Source: Lingula anatina
Taxonomy: Eukaryota > Brachiopoda > Lingulata > Lingulida > Lingulidae
Reading direction: 5' to 3'
Length of the DNA: 62,000 nucleotides
NCBI RefSeq assembly: GCF_001039355.2
Contig: NW_019773936.1
Span: 308,643 to 370,642, forward strand
Shown here: positions 13,241-24,249 of the stretch, in pieces
How positions within the stretch are numbered: position 1 is the first letter of the stretch
Layout: each line of letters opens with the position of its first letter
Translations under genes and position numbers: made by a program
The notes under the pieces: model-generated
Database searches by the model: none
The model's input: the letters and a program-made list of their open reading frames with translations, nothing else
Told to the model about the DNA's origin: nothing

Positions 13241-13847
13241 TCTACCGCTTTATATATGGTTTTGATTTCGCGGGCACTCTTGCATAGGTAACACCAGCAA
13301 AGTGCGTAGTGTTTCGTAGAAAATAATCCAGGGTTCAGACCGAGAGCAAGCGTCTCGATTCCATAACTCGCCCATACTCGTCCCATATAATACATTGTAG
13401 CCTCTATGTGATATCGCTATTCGCAATACGCGATGCTTTCGAGTTACGGGCCCCTGGTGTCACCTACATGTACCCTCTGAAATCAGGGTGCCTCTTAATA
13501 GTACACATTCTGAGTTCAGAGAATAAATTACATGTACGTCGCGTAAAACCGAGGATTTGGGAATTCAGCCCCCAGCAAGTGCCCACCGTGAAGGAAATTT
13601 TGAGATACCACAAGGTCATTTTCTCTCAGTGCGTAAAATAACTGATTAAAGTTTCTCTTTCCGTAACTTTAGACGGAGGGTTTGTAAAATTTATTAATTT
13701 TGGGTGATCTACAAGCAAGGAGCAAGGGCTTGCTGAATACATGTGGTATTTTGATAACAATAATTTGCCTATATAGAAATAACAAATATGCAGCTCAATT
13801 GAAGTAAATGGTCAGGAGACCATTTATTTGGGGGGGGGGGGGTAGAA

Positions 13848-14319
13848 TGTGACGGGGTATAAAGTCCCATCTCGTGTATTTTTACCATACCCATTTTTAG
13901 ATTGTATGTATCGCTTTCTTTCTTTCTTTCTTTCTCTTTGGCGGGCATTTATTGGATAATTCGTTCACGTGATAAGAGCAGTACTCAAGTGATCAGAGTC
14001 GTTTGCCGCGCCCTTTATTCACTCTCTCTTTAGAAATTGACCAGAACGGTCTTCACTCTTTATTTCTACAGGTGAGTTAATTATTCTTTCAAATTCTATT
14101 GCCATGATAGATAATTTATATAGTCATATTAATAAACGGGTGTATTTATTTTATCAGTTATTTTGTTTAAATTAAGTGTTTTATTCGTTGTAACATATAG
14201 ATTGCCTCTCTCTTTGGTAATTGACCAGAACGGTCGAAAAAATTATTATATCTATTATAACTCTTTATTTCTACAGGTAAAATATAATACTTTTACCTAT
14301 AAAAACAATCTGTGACACA
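13848..14319 (+). mobile_element. Long terminal repeat of an LTR retrotransposon with adjacent primer-binding site
   Basis: A 472-bp stretch begins TGTGACGGGGT, ends TGTGACACA (TG...CA borders), and is followed at once by CGGGGGCTCATCGGGGA (14320-14336). That resembles the tRNA-Pro primer-binding site of LTR elements. Inside, a block with ATTGACCAGAACGGTC and CTTTATTTCTACAGGT occurs twice (about 14034-14091 and 14218-14278), as enhancer-like LTR repeats often do. No second LTR, and no gag or pol frame that I can follow beyond about 14640. So this is a decayed 5' end, probably of a Ty3/gypsy-type element. Confidence 0.5.
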
Positions 14320-14343
14320 CGGGGGCTCATCGGGGAGTTTTTT

Positions 14344-14633
14344 TTTGCAAAAGTTTCCCGCCAGAAATGATTGTGTAATAGATGTCGAAACTGAATGTTG
14401 GTGGGTGAGCGTCCAGATGATGCAGCCAGTGGTGTGAACATCGTTTCGGTACCCTCTACAAGAGAGCGTCGTGGTGGAGACCTTCAGAAGCCTTTTCGAC
14501 AGGGAGCGTCTCTTTCGACGAAACCTGGTCGTCGTAAAATTAACTGGAACTGTGACTTCTACTGATCTGAGCTCAGACTGAGTGAAGAAAGGTGAAGTAA
14601 TAAAGCAGATACTTCACGTAAGTTACAACAATT

Positions 14634-14640
<7 letters not shown>
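14344..14640 (+). pseudogene. Possible leader/gag remnant behind the LTR
   Basis: Directly downstream of the putative primer-binding site. One frame reads about 45 residues without a stop, including STRERRGGDLQKPF, then breaks. I cannot assign it to a known gag domain. The position alone suggests retroelement leader sequence. Confidence 0.25.

Positions 14641-14678
<38 letters not shown>
14637..14678. repeat. (TA)n microsatellite
   Basis: About 21 TA units, uninterrupted. TA-target elements (the MITE at 14756) lie close by. Confidence 0.95.
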
Positions 14679-14680
<2 letters not shown>

Positions 14681-14755
14681 ACTTTTGCAAGATGTTGAAA
14701 TTGATGATAGGGTGAATCCACCAGAGACAATCTGTGCTTTTGCGAACTGTATATA

Positions 14756-15003
14756 CAGGGGCGGATCCAGGATTATTTGAAGGGGGTCCGCGGATGCGAT
14801 GCCCCCCCCCAAACTTGGCGTGGGGTTCGAGGCCCGATGAAGGACAAAAAAAATTGGTATTTTAGAGGGCTAACGGTGCCATTTGGTACGGTTTAGAACT
14901 ATGATTCAGTTAGTCAAAATTCTAATTTCAAGAGGGGGCCAGAAATCGAATGGGGGGGGGGGTAGTCAGGAGCCCCCTGACCCCCCTCTAAATCCGCCAC
15001 TGT
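14756..15003. mobile_element. MITE, ~248 bp, TIR 'ACAGGGGCGGATCCAGG'
   Basis: The left end is ACAGGGGCGGATCCAGGATT and the right end is AAATCCGCCACTGT, with TATA on both sides. The interior has a G-rich block (GAAGGGGGTCCG) and a C-rich block (CCCCCTGACCCCCC) that also pair. This is the best preserved copy of a family also found at 4490, 7328, 23607 and, in very short form, in an intron of each hydrolase gene. Confidence 0.75.
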
Positions 15004-15857
15004 ATATACATATGCATCTAAAGTTGTTAATGCCATTCAGTGTGTTTTATATATATTTGCATTGATTGATTGACTGAATCATTACCTTTTTGAAGTACTT
15101 TTTCTTTGTAAAAATTGTCTTTTATATTATAAGTGATTTTGGCATAATCTGCGAACCAAATTGACGAATACTCTCATGTGACCTTGAGCGTTACTATCAT
15201 AGGGAAGCTGGAAGAGTGCTAGTGAGTACTGGTACACAACCAAGCTAAGTCTTACAACAACGTCAATGTTAAATTAGCCTTATTAACGACATTATAGGCC
15301 TCCAATTTGCTTGGATGGTATAACTTGTTTCCAAAGGACAGAGTTATGCTTTTTACTGACAGCTTACAGTACGAATATTTGGTACATTTAGTTTGATTAA
15401 CGACCTGCAATACTTATTGATTTATACTTCTTTTAGCAAAATCTACAAACAGAAATTACACTCGCGAAAATGAGTTGCTTCCTCAAGTGAGATGATCTTA
15501 TGGCCAGGATGAGCACACATTCTGGTAGTATAAAGGACGCCTGAATGAAACTTTTGAAGAAATTAACAATATAAATATTCCAGTTCCATTAAAATCTCAT
15601 GTACTTAAATGTCAGTCACAAACCAAGGCCCAAGAAATACTAAGCATTTGCCAGTTGCTAACAGGTATACACTCGGGCACTCCACTGTGTTGTGTTGTTG
15701 GAGAAAATTATAGCAAGGCAGGACCCCTGCGGAAAAAGGGTGTTCAGTTGCGCTTTGTAAAGCCTAGCTTGCACAGTTCGGACGGCATTCTGCGGAGGCT
15801 GAAAAATCGGAAAGATAATTTTTTGTGCCTTGTACGTAAAGAGGCAGAGCGCGCGCC
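15004..15857. other. No gene recognised; one coding-like but unassignable stretch
   Basis: One plus-strand frame around 15540-15700 runs open and contains NETFEEINNINIPVPLKSH, which looks like real protein, but it has stops upstream and no similarity I recognise. It may be a transposon fragment. The remainder looks noncoding. Confidence 0.35.
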
Positions 15858-16050
15858 ATTTTCTCCAAAATGCCGGCGTTTACTGTACAACTTAATAAAA
15901 TATTCACTACCAATCCAGAAACTGATGTCAAGAATCGGTTACTGTGTCAATTTAGAAGTAATGTTCTAAAGCACACATGCGTCGTTAAGCAATAATAATG
16001 GTTCACATATCAATTTAAGCGTACCTTTAGGAGTTCAAAACTGCTGTTAC
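15858..16050 (-). pseudogene. Relic of the EF-hand gene 5' flank
   Basis: Collinear with 27053-27242, the start codon and 5' flank of EF-hand copy 2: CCATTTTCTCCAAAATGC, CACATATCAATTT and GAGTTCAAAA (GGGTTCAAAA at copy 2) match in order. Only the first few codons remain before the coding sequence diverges. It abuts the duplicated carboxylase exon 1 segment, so an EF-hand copy once lay beside this exon. Confidence 0.55.
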
Positions 16051-16820
16051 TTTCCAGCAAAAAACCAGGAAATATTTGTTTCAGTGCATTAATTTCACTA
16101 AGAATCGCTCACATTTCACATTGTGTACTTGTAAGTCATGCTAGGTAGAAACAAACACATCGCACAGTGCTAGGCTTGTTAAGTGCGCCAATAAAAACCT
16201 GCAATGCGGGTGTTAGTGAATCAAGACATTCAAGGGCACACGAATATAACTTCTCATTACTTACACATGTATCACCGACTCTGTAAAAAAGATTACGTGG
16301 AGAATAACACTATTAACATTTAACTATGTTATGGGCGCATTTTAAAAATTATTTCTTAATCGTCTTCATTCGTTTTTATTCAATAAATATCAAATCACAA
16401 TTAATATTTACTGATTATACTGATAATACTTTCACAGCAGAAGGTTGATGGTCTTATACAAGGCTTGACTGCAATGCAATGACCAGTTGGGTGCTTTCTA
16501 AAGTATGGGCGAAAACTCATCCACTTTCAAACACACACACACACACACACAGACACACACACACACGCACGCACGCACGTATGCATGCACGAGTTCAGAA
16601 TTTAAACGCCAAGCTAGCCCTTCAAAAATAGACCTGGCGCGTATATACGCCTCACCTTATATCTGACACACTCAGTGTCAGGCGTGCTGCCTATTGGCTC
16701 CATTCTGTCTTCTCCATACCTCACGAAGCTTTGACGGGACACTAGGGACATGGTACGTGTACTTTGGTGGACCAATGCCCAAATCCTTCTGCTGGACCGC
16801 CCTTTGATCCAAGCCATCTT
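16050..16820. repeat. Duplicated segment containing MCC exon 1 (copy b)
   Basis: Partner of 12490-13240, same orientation. It contains the matching CA tract (16531-16578), the alternative first exon and about 600 bp of what would be the start of intron 1. Confidence 0.75.
16656..16817 (-). CDS. Intact second first-exon for the MCC beta gene (exon 1b)
   Basis: ATG at 16817, 54 open codons, then the splice donor AAG|GTGAGG at 16656/16655, in phase 0 exactly like exon 1 at 13237-13070. The leader reads MAWIKGRSSRRIWALVHQ and the end reads TECVRYK, against [18 protein letters not shown] and TECVRYK in copy a. The mature-side block EDRMEP.GS.P.TECVRYK is the best conserved part. It can splice in frame to exon 2 at 12308, skipping exon 1a. 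It is either an alternative promoter and transit peptide or the only survivor of a second gene copy. The leader of 1b has no acidic residue before EDR, good for a mitochondrial presequence. Confidence 0.6.
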
Positions 16821-17082
16821 CTACTACTAAGTGTATTTCTATTTATGTATATAGTTAACTTGCAGGTGTTTTCACTAATCATACGTGTATGTATCGCCGG
16901 CAGAGTGCGCCGTTATTCGTGTGTAAATAATAAAAGTGCCCCGTAATTATAAGCAAGTTGCTAAATGTAAGATCTGTCGTTAAACAATATAGTTTTACAT
17001 TTGTGTTCAGTGAAATATACTTTAAACTCTGGAACACTGTTCCTTATAAATTGGAGTATATCTTCTAACCTACGTTCGAATA

Positions 17083-18461
17083 TCAGCTACGTACGAATTT
17101 CCGAATTTCCATGAATAGGGATTTGGCCGAGAAATATCGGATAAGAGTTTGTGTGTTTCGCACAATACTTAAGTTTTTGAATACCATAGTGGTGAAGTGG
17201 CATTGGCCTAAATTGTAGGTCTTATCAACTCCAAGAACTGTGGCTTGTGCCACAGGACCTGAGCAACAAAAACGCTTCAAGTCCTGAATCTGTTTGTCAG
17301 TGTAACAAATTATTGTTGACACTTTATTGACTTTCCTAAGGAAATCACTGTGGCGAATTTGACTCTGAAGATAATTCACAGTTGCAGCCAAGTTGGACCC
17401 TCCACTGCTTGCACCATCACTTCTTGCCTTTGATTTCTGCAATTTATTTTGCACCTGGCGTAAGTTTGAAGGCTTGTCTTGTTCTCTTGGTGCTTCACGA
17501 ATGAGTTCCTCATATATGGCTTTTGGGTTTCCAAGTGTTGCTACAGGTAGCTGTTCCATTTCTTTCGAGAACGTGTGGTTGTGTTCTGATGTATGCCCTT
17601 GTTGTTTTTCTTGCATTCCGATGTGCAGCTCTCCCAGGGAAATTTCCAATATACTCAACAATGGCGAAATGTGGTCTTTCTTTTCCCTCTAGTAAGGTCT
17701 TAAAATATTCACTGTGTCTACTTAGCCTACTGAATTGGAGAGTGATCGCTGTGGCTAATGCTCTGTCAGATTGCTTAGGATCGTCGATCGTCTGTCACAC
17801 GTCCGAATTGGAGTGAATGATCTCAGACAATGACAGGTATGACAGATATGATGTCACAATATTGACGGTCGTCGGCAGGGGGCGTGCTGTCTCTACCTGA
17901 CCTGACTCACTCACCTGTTGTGGCCTATCTTGGCACACGAAGAGCAGACCAGGTGGAGGAAGGTCTGTTCATCAGGGTCAACATCTGTTTGCTGGGGTGA
18001 GATGGGCGGACCTATGGTGATTATATCTGGGAGGGAATCTGATGTGTTCATATCTTTACATGTAAGGTTTATGTTTTCTCATGTCTTTGCAACCTGTTTT
18101 TCACCAGAACCACAAATTGGTTTGGTCTAAAGTCATCCTGAGTGGCAGGCACTGAGGTACTAGTCCACATTTAAGTTAGGACTATATCCGGACGGTGATT
18201 GGTTGAAGCTCCACTCCCATATATAACTCTTGTCAGAGGCACTGACAGGAATTCAGTATGGAGAATTGGTGGACAGTACGGATGGAGAGGTACTTTTAGA
18301 GCAGTGCTTGCAGCATACAGGTGAACTGAAGCTAACCAGTGACCAGGTCCACAAACAGCTCTCAGTTCGTCATCATACGGTTCAACGAAGACAGCCTCCC
18401 CTGCCATCTTGCCCTTGTAGCTTACACTGTGGATGTTGTATTCATCAGGGTAGTTAAGCAT
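17083..18461 (-). pseudogene. Broken transposon gene: vertnin-like part followed by MULE-like transposase part
   Basis: Reading on the minus strand, 18461-18171 has an open block with GPGHWLASVHLYAAS, resembling the vertnin/OTU-like region of large invertebrate transposon proteins. 18140-17940 continues in shifted frames (FVVLVKN, then DSLPDIITIGPPI). 17800-17640 holds TLQFSRLSRHSEYFKTL and FAIVEYIGNFPG. 17661-17083 is a 192-codon open frame with TVLGVDKTYNLGQCHFTTMV, the first-Asp region of a MULE-type DDE transposase; the following block FLGQIPIHGN is in another frame. At least three frameshifts, so no functional product. Assignment is from motif memory, not alignment. Confidence 0.55.
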
Positions 18462-18539
18462 TTCAAGTGCAGTAAGCTTTCGGAGGTGAAGATGGTATGA
18501 ATTTTTGAATTAATAATTGCACAGACAATGCTTTCCTAC

Positions 18540-19030
18540 CGTCAAATGTTCGACTCTACTCAAGAGCCTTCCTCAGGACAAACTGGTCATGCGCTGATGA
18601 TGTAACGCTGAGATGTATTCATTGACCAGTTATCCCATGAATGTCCCCCTACGCCCCCCCCTCCCCCAATGTCATCATAGATGTCAGCCAGCTGGTAGCG
18701 CCCCTGGTTCCTACTGAAGTTCTTTAAAGTTCTTATATGTATGGCCTCCTTGACACCTCTGGCAAAGTCTTCGCTCTCCTTGTCTATTATTCTGGCGTTG
18801 TCCCAATCAATGATGTGATTCTCTTTTACTGAGTGATCTGTGAGAGCAGATTTCCACATTTGTGTATCCGATTCTTTACTTCTGTCTCTGGTGTAAACCA
18901 TCGTATTGTCCATTTTCTCAACTTCTATTCTGTGTTCTTTAACTCTTTAATTTCTGATAGTTTACGTTTGGTCTCTCCTACGAACACTTATCACGATTTT
19001 TGCAACCAATGGTGTATACGCCTTCTTTTT
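18540..19030 (-). pseudogene. Penelope-like retroelement, GIY-YIG endonuclease 3' fragment
   Basis: The minus frame carries VGETKRKLSEI, then after frameshifts EHRIEVEKMDN, then an open stretch (18913-18587) with SALTDHSVKENHIIDWDNAR, KEAIHIRTLKNFSRNQGRYQ and LADIYDDI. This order (ETKR..EH, TDH....NH.IDW..A.I, EAI.IR....NR..G.Y.L...YD) is the C-terminal GIY-YIG part of Penelope-like elements. The reverse transcriptase part is missing upstream. Just downstream on the same strand (18578-18540) is a hammerhead-like core. Confidence 0.7.
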
Positions 19031-19089
19031 GCTCCGATTTGTCTTTAGGGTGCACTTAAAACTGTTTTATGTAACACGCATACACTGTA

Positions 19090-20050
19090 TATGCTCTGCT
19101 TTTGCTTTAAACTATTTTCTATAATACCAAACATTACATACATGTGATCTAAACACCCACGGTCTTGTCTAAAACCATTTGGCTGCTCATCAACTATTAT
19201 TTCATTATCTTCGGCCCACTTCGATAATCTCCTGTTCAGAATAGATGTGTATATCTTATATATGCTAGACGATAATGTTATTCCTCTATATTCTATAGCT
19301 AGTGGATCTCATAAATTAACACCATTACCTTTAGGTATAGGATTAATGACGGACCTAAGCCAATCACTAGGGACAACAGAATTATAAAAACAGTACTCAA
19401 ATAGGTTATAAAAAATATAATAGTTGTATTGTTTTTTTAAACCTTCGAAGGCAGATCATCAAGCCCGGGGCTTTTACCACACTTAGCACCATTAACTGCA
19501 AGCTCAACTTCTTTGAACATAATGTCAGTGTTTTATTAAAATACTGGCACTCAGATCTGGTGTATCCAGTTCACCATGTCTATAACTATAAAGGTGGTCT
19601 AAGAATGATTTATCAAAACTATCACAATTTTATCTGTCACACTAAATAGAACTGCATAGTCATTTTGCCATTTCAATAAAACCTCAGTGATATCCGTGGA
19701 AACAGTTCCATCATCTCTCACTACTTCCATGGGAATGGTGCTTTTCCCATCCTTCTGAATTCCAATACGACCGATATCTCTCTAAAAGTTCCGTGGATCA
19801 CTGGTTTGTTTTTGTAAGAGTTCTTCTTGCGATCTACACCAAAACTGGCATTTTGCTCGTTGTTTAGCACGATCAAAAGCGTGACGTTTGCTTACATAAT
19901 CATTTTTCCAATGTAAAGAGATTCTTCTATTTGATTTCACTGATGACAAAGGCGTTCCGAATCCCTGACATTTTCCCACATTATTTGAATCTCCTCGTCC
20001 CACCATTCTTTATTAGGTTTGAAATACTTCTTTGCCCGGGTGCCTCTACC
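19090..20050 (-). pseudogene. LINE (non-LTR retrotransposon) pol fragment, decayed
   Basis: On the minus strand, 20006-19690 encodes SRISLHWKNDYVSKRHAFDR and FWRDIGRIGI with IPMEVVRDDGTVS, the linker between endonuclease and reverse transcriptase. 19500-19110 continues with KCGKSPGLDDLP, SDWLRSVINPIPKGNG, EYRGITLSSSIYKIYTSILN and DEQPNGFRQDRGCLDHMYV, the fingers and palm of a Jockey/CR1-like RT. Frames are interrupted by stops, and the YADD box is not reached. It is separate from the LINE at 37425. Confidence 0.7.
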
Positions 20051-20683
20051 ACCCACAGATCTATTTGGAAGTTTGGAAGTTTGATAGAACAAAGATTTTA
20101 GACAAATAATAATACAAATAATTGACCGGGGAATTTTTCACAGCAAGTAAAGGTCTATTTTATCAACATCTTGTTGATAATTTCGCAGTGCAATATTATT
20201 TGAATAAGCCAATTTCACAAAAAAAGGAATTTATCGCTAAATTTAGGCTTTAATTACATAATCTAACTGTAGAGACTGGAAGGTACACAGACACAAATAA
20301 AAAATTAAGAACTTGTAAATTATATAGTTTAAATGATTAATTTCACCTATCCTTAAATGCCCTCACTACAGTACGATTAGGCAGAAAATGCATAGCCTAT
20401 CGTCTTCAAACTAATTAAATTATTATCACTTAGCAGTGTCTTAGGAAAATACTGAAAATGTTCGTCCGATGTATTATTATTATAATTAGTAGTAATAGTA
20501 TTAGTATCAGTAGTAGTACATGTAGTTATTATTATTATTATTTGTATCAGTAGAAGTTGTTGTAGTAGTAGTCGCTTTGATATGACTTTATATTGTCACT
20601 GTATTCCATTCTGATGAGCCGCAGGGCTCAAGGGTTTAATAAAATGAAATTGAATATCACAGATACAGTAAGGGTGTAAAAAT
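20051..20683. other. AT-rich interval with short (ATT)/(GTA) tracts, no gene
   Basis: Contains imperfect ATT and GTAGTA tracts at 20474-20570. I find no exon or recognisable element. Confidence 0.5.
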
Positions 20684-21081
20684 CAGTATGGGGCGTATCT
20701 TCATCCCTGAAGAAGATTATATCATGAAAATAGGCAGAGACCAGGAGTGTCATTGTCATTTTGGTGTAAATGTTTTAGTTATGGAGTTATTAGTCCCTAA
20801 TTACAGATTTTCATTAAACAAATTATTTAGCTTTATCAACGAAAAACATCTAAACTAAGACTTACAAAAAAAATCGCTGGCATGGTTTTGGAGTACTAAA
20901 TGGTGTGATTAAATAAGTGTTGAAACGGTGATCATAGGTGCTCAGGTAAAAGAGAAATTTGAGAAACCGATTTTTCAGTTTTTACTGCCAAAAAGCAATC
21001 AAGACGTCACCCGTAAGATGACATAAATGTTTATTAATTTAGTCATTGCAGTTTAGTCACTAAAGATTTATCTATTACCCA
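20684..21081. repeat. Dispersed repeat, copy 2 (also at 8680-9425)
   Basis: See the blocks listed for 8680-9425; here they lie closer together. It ends at a TTATCTATTACCCAG-like block beside the hAT relic, so it may be flank or part of that element's insertion site. Confidence 0.6.
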
Positions 21082-21109
21082 GGGACACGGCGCCGCTGTA
21101 CAAAGGGCT

Positions 21110-22430
21110 GCAGGGTTTCTTCGCATATGCAGTGGAGTAGAAGCAAGTATCACTCAGCATCTATCCCATCCATCTAGCCTATTAAGGAACGCGTCGAAGC
21201 AAACAGAGACATTCTGAGATCCATAGCCAAAACACTGTTGACGTGCGCACAACAAAACGTGCCAATAAGAGGAAAGACTGAAGAACGATCAAATGTTTCC
21301 GCGTTTCTTCGGTTGTCAGCATCTCACACTGTGACTCAGCACATTGTGAAGGGCCCAAGAAACGCTCAATATAAATCGCCTCTCATTCAGAATGAATTAC
21401 TAGACCTGATGGCCAAACAAGTCCAAGAAAGCATTATTCGTGAATGCAAAGCTGTCCTGTATTTCTCCATCCTGGCCAACGAAACGGCAGATGTCAATAA
21501 CACAATGCAAGTCTCCCTTTCCCTCCGCTACGCAGATTCCACATTTCAAGTGCAAGAGAAGCTTGTCACTTTTGCCAGCACTGAGGCAACAACCGGCGAA
21601 GCGCTAGCTTTAGCAGGTCTGATAACATCTACCATCATGGACTTGGATCTCGACCTTGAGAATCTCGTCGGGCAGGGCTATGACGGAGCCGGATTCGTCG
21701 CTCCTCTTTTTATCGTGCATTATCGCCTACTACGGTACACTGTCCCTCTGTGCAAGCTGCTTCGATCAGCAGACAGACTGTGATCTGGTTCAGGCATCCT
21801 CCCAACTTCCCAAGCGTCAAGATTGCGCGATCTCTATCAGGAGAAAAGGGACAACAGGTTCTAAGACGAGGCGTGGGGGGGGGGGGGGTTGCTGCCCAAC
21901 ATGACATAGAGGTGTCTGTCCCCAGCGTGGCAAGTCCATTCCTCTCTTTTCCTGACCATGTGGTTTCGGATATTTCGACTCGTCTACTTCCCACGACTGT
22001 TGGCACAGAGTTTGATCCCCCAGCTGCTGTCCAACCTGACCGACGAAGAATGGACTAAAGTAAAGTGGTAATAATATGGTCTGGTCCTCGGTGAAAATGT
22101 GAACATTGAGTTGGAACTCTGGCGACAAGCCGTAGACACGGGGGGCATAACTTAGGTGGAGTTACTTGTAGGAGATGCGGTGAAAGCGAGTTACGGTTTA
22201 TTCCCCAATATCCATAGGATGCTCAAAGTTTACCTTACCATGCCAGTGTCGACGACAACAGCTATGAGACGTCTCAAGACTTATTTAAGATCTACCATGT
22301 CTGACAAACGATTGTCGTTATTAAGACTATTACATGTTCACAGGGAGCTCAAGATAGACATAGACCAAGTTCTAAAGGACTTTGACTGTTCAGGCCACAG
22401 CAGAATTCACATGGCTTTTAAGTAAAGGCT
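21110..22430 (+). pseudogene. hAT-family transposase relic (ZMYM/THAP-associated type)
   Basis: The plus frame from about 21180 to 21783 reads GPRNAQYKSPLIQNELLDLM, SILANETADVNNTMQVSLS, TEATTGEALA and LVGQGYDGAG, which is the hAT catalytic domain common in animals. After GYDGAG the frame breaks into a G-rich spacer (21868-21889). A middle piece (21930-22130) is in shifted frames. The C-terminal dimerisation domain returns at 22156-22425 with LFPNIHRMLKVYLTMPVSTT and RRLKTYLRSTMSDKRLSLLR; the usual ERSFS segment between them is deleted. Frameshifts and deletions make it inactive. Confidence 0.75.
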
Positions 22431-23040
22431 GTCACTTTTATATCCATTCATGTGTTGCATCAAAAAAAGTAACATTCTTACAATGAAGAGATAATTAAAA
22501 TAGTTGCTAAAAGAAATTGTGAACATACGCATGTGCAATCCAACTATTTTTAATAATAACTTTTTTTATTAATAATATAGTCGGCAGTTGCAATCCTTTT
22601 GTTTTAACATTTTTGAGAGTATGATTAAAGTATATAAAACATACCTTTCCAATGAATTATCAATGTTTCTCTACCATGACGAAAAAAATGCATTCTCCAT
22701 TATATGATCAGTGTTTCGCATCGAACAACAGTGCCGCAACGTTATTCAGAATTCAGCTCGATGCGAGCAGACATAACATGTAATTCATTCAGTGCCCAGA
22801 GTTTGTTTCAGTTAGCCCTCTTTTAAATAAATATACCGTTCTGGATAAATAAGAATATTGAAACTTTATTAAATCGCTTGAATATTTTAACTTAAATGCT
22901 GATTTTAATATTAGTAAAAATTAAGCTATGATATGTGGTACATATCCTGTGATTAGGCTGTCTATCATCTGTTGCGTTAGCCTACATTTTGTTGTACGTG
23001 CTGGGAATTTTGAAAATCTGTCCGCACAATTTTCTCCAGT
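22431..23040. other. No gene; possible edge of an older EF-hand unit
   Basis: AT-rich and noncoding. Around 23025-23045 a block ATTTTCTCCAGTGTCAAAGTC matches the start-codon flank of the EF-hand genes (CCATTTTCTCCAAAGTATCA), so the leader of a lost third EF-hand copy may end here. Confidence 0.4.
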
Positions 23041-23606
23041 GTCAAAGTCTAATGTCTACCTGCCAAGTTAAATGTGTACTAACCAGATCGAACCTGTTTA
23101 AATCGGTTAGGCCTACTTATCTCATACAGGTATTCAAAATGGGTTAAAGACCGCGTGCGGCATTACAAATACTTGAATTCAAAACACCAAACATTTTAGG
23201 TTATAACACATTTAGTCTATTCAAAAACCATTTCTTTTTTTACCATCTTTATACAAGTGCACTGATGTTACATGTATCCTAACCAAAGGTGGTGATCTCC
23301 CGAGACGAAAGTACGTTGGGTAAATTGAAAACCCTGTCATTTTTCTCTTTTACACACGATACACTTAAAATAATATGTGAAACAAGTTACTTCATATCTT
23401 GGACTTCTGCGTCCCAAATGTACCCATGATGTATGGCAATGATGCTGAGCGACAATTAAGACTATGAGCTGACTTCAAAATCTTACAGGTAAACGTCCAC
23501 CGTATGATAAAACTTGTACCGGTATCGTGTGATAAAATGTTGTACTAATGATAAATCTTGCACTGGTGGTACATGTATGTGCGGGAGAATCACCAGTCAC
23601 CTGTGA

Positions 23607-23992
23607 CAGGGGCGAATCCAGAGGTATTTTCTGACAGTCTTCCAAATTATCTTTGTTGATCCATCCTCCATTTTTGACGGACTTCCGACAAAAAATAGAT
23701 ACCCGTCATTGTAAACTTTAAAATCTGACCGTCTCCCGGAAAACCCAGAAGTCGGCCTCAATCCACCTAGGCATTTATTGAGATTATATTTTTACATCTG
23801 ATGGTTAAACTATGTACAAAAAATTTAAAATGTAGTAGTCAAATATAACTTCAACTTACTCCAACGGCATCATACATGTATGTTACAAAGATCAATGAAT
23901 TAAAACACCTGTAATACACCTGTAATACTATGATTAATTTCAAGGTTAATACTTCCGGAAGACCCAGAAGGCGGTCTCAATCCGCCCCTGTG
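23607..23992. mobile_element. MITE of the 'GGCGGATCCAG' family in unit A
   Basis: Left end CAGGGGCGAATCCAGAGGTA and right end CAATCCGCCCCTGTG. Two right-end-like blocks occur (about 23740-23768 and 23951-23992), so the copy is internally duplicated or nested. Closest relative in the window is 4490-4657. Confidence 0.6.
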
Positions 23993-24249
23993 TGATATAG
24001 AGTCCGCTTCTTATTGATTCGTATAGGTACGTGTAGGCGCCGTCCATCACTTTGTCCCACCAAAGTGCACGTTGTATGTCACGGTAACCTTCAAGGAGGG
24101 CGGACTCTCTGTTCCAACGACAGTCAGTATATTTACACCAGAGTTAATGCGAGATAATGTATTCCACAATAAAACGGTCATGCAAAGTATTGTCTAAATT
24201 AAGTCACGGCAAACCAAACCAATAATGTTTTCGAACTAATTGTCCCCAA

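Noticed and set aside
15655-15969. 104-codon plus frame
   Set aside because: Its 3' half overlaps the EF-hand leader relic in antisense; no family or splice context. Kept only as a coding-like note.
17393-17816. Plus frames of 97 and 99 codons
   Set aside because: Antisense to the MULE-like relic, whose minus-strand motifs are recognisable across frames.
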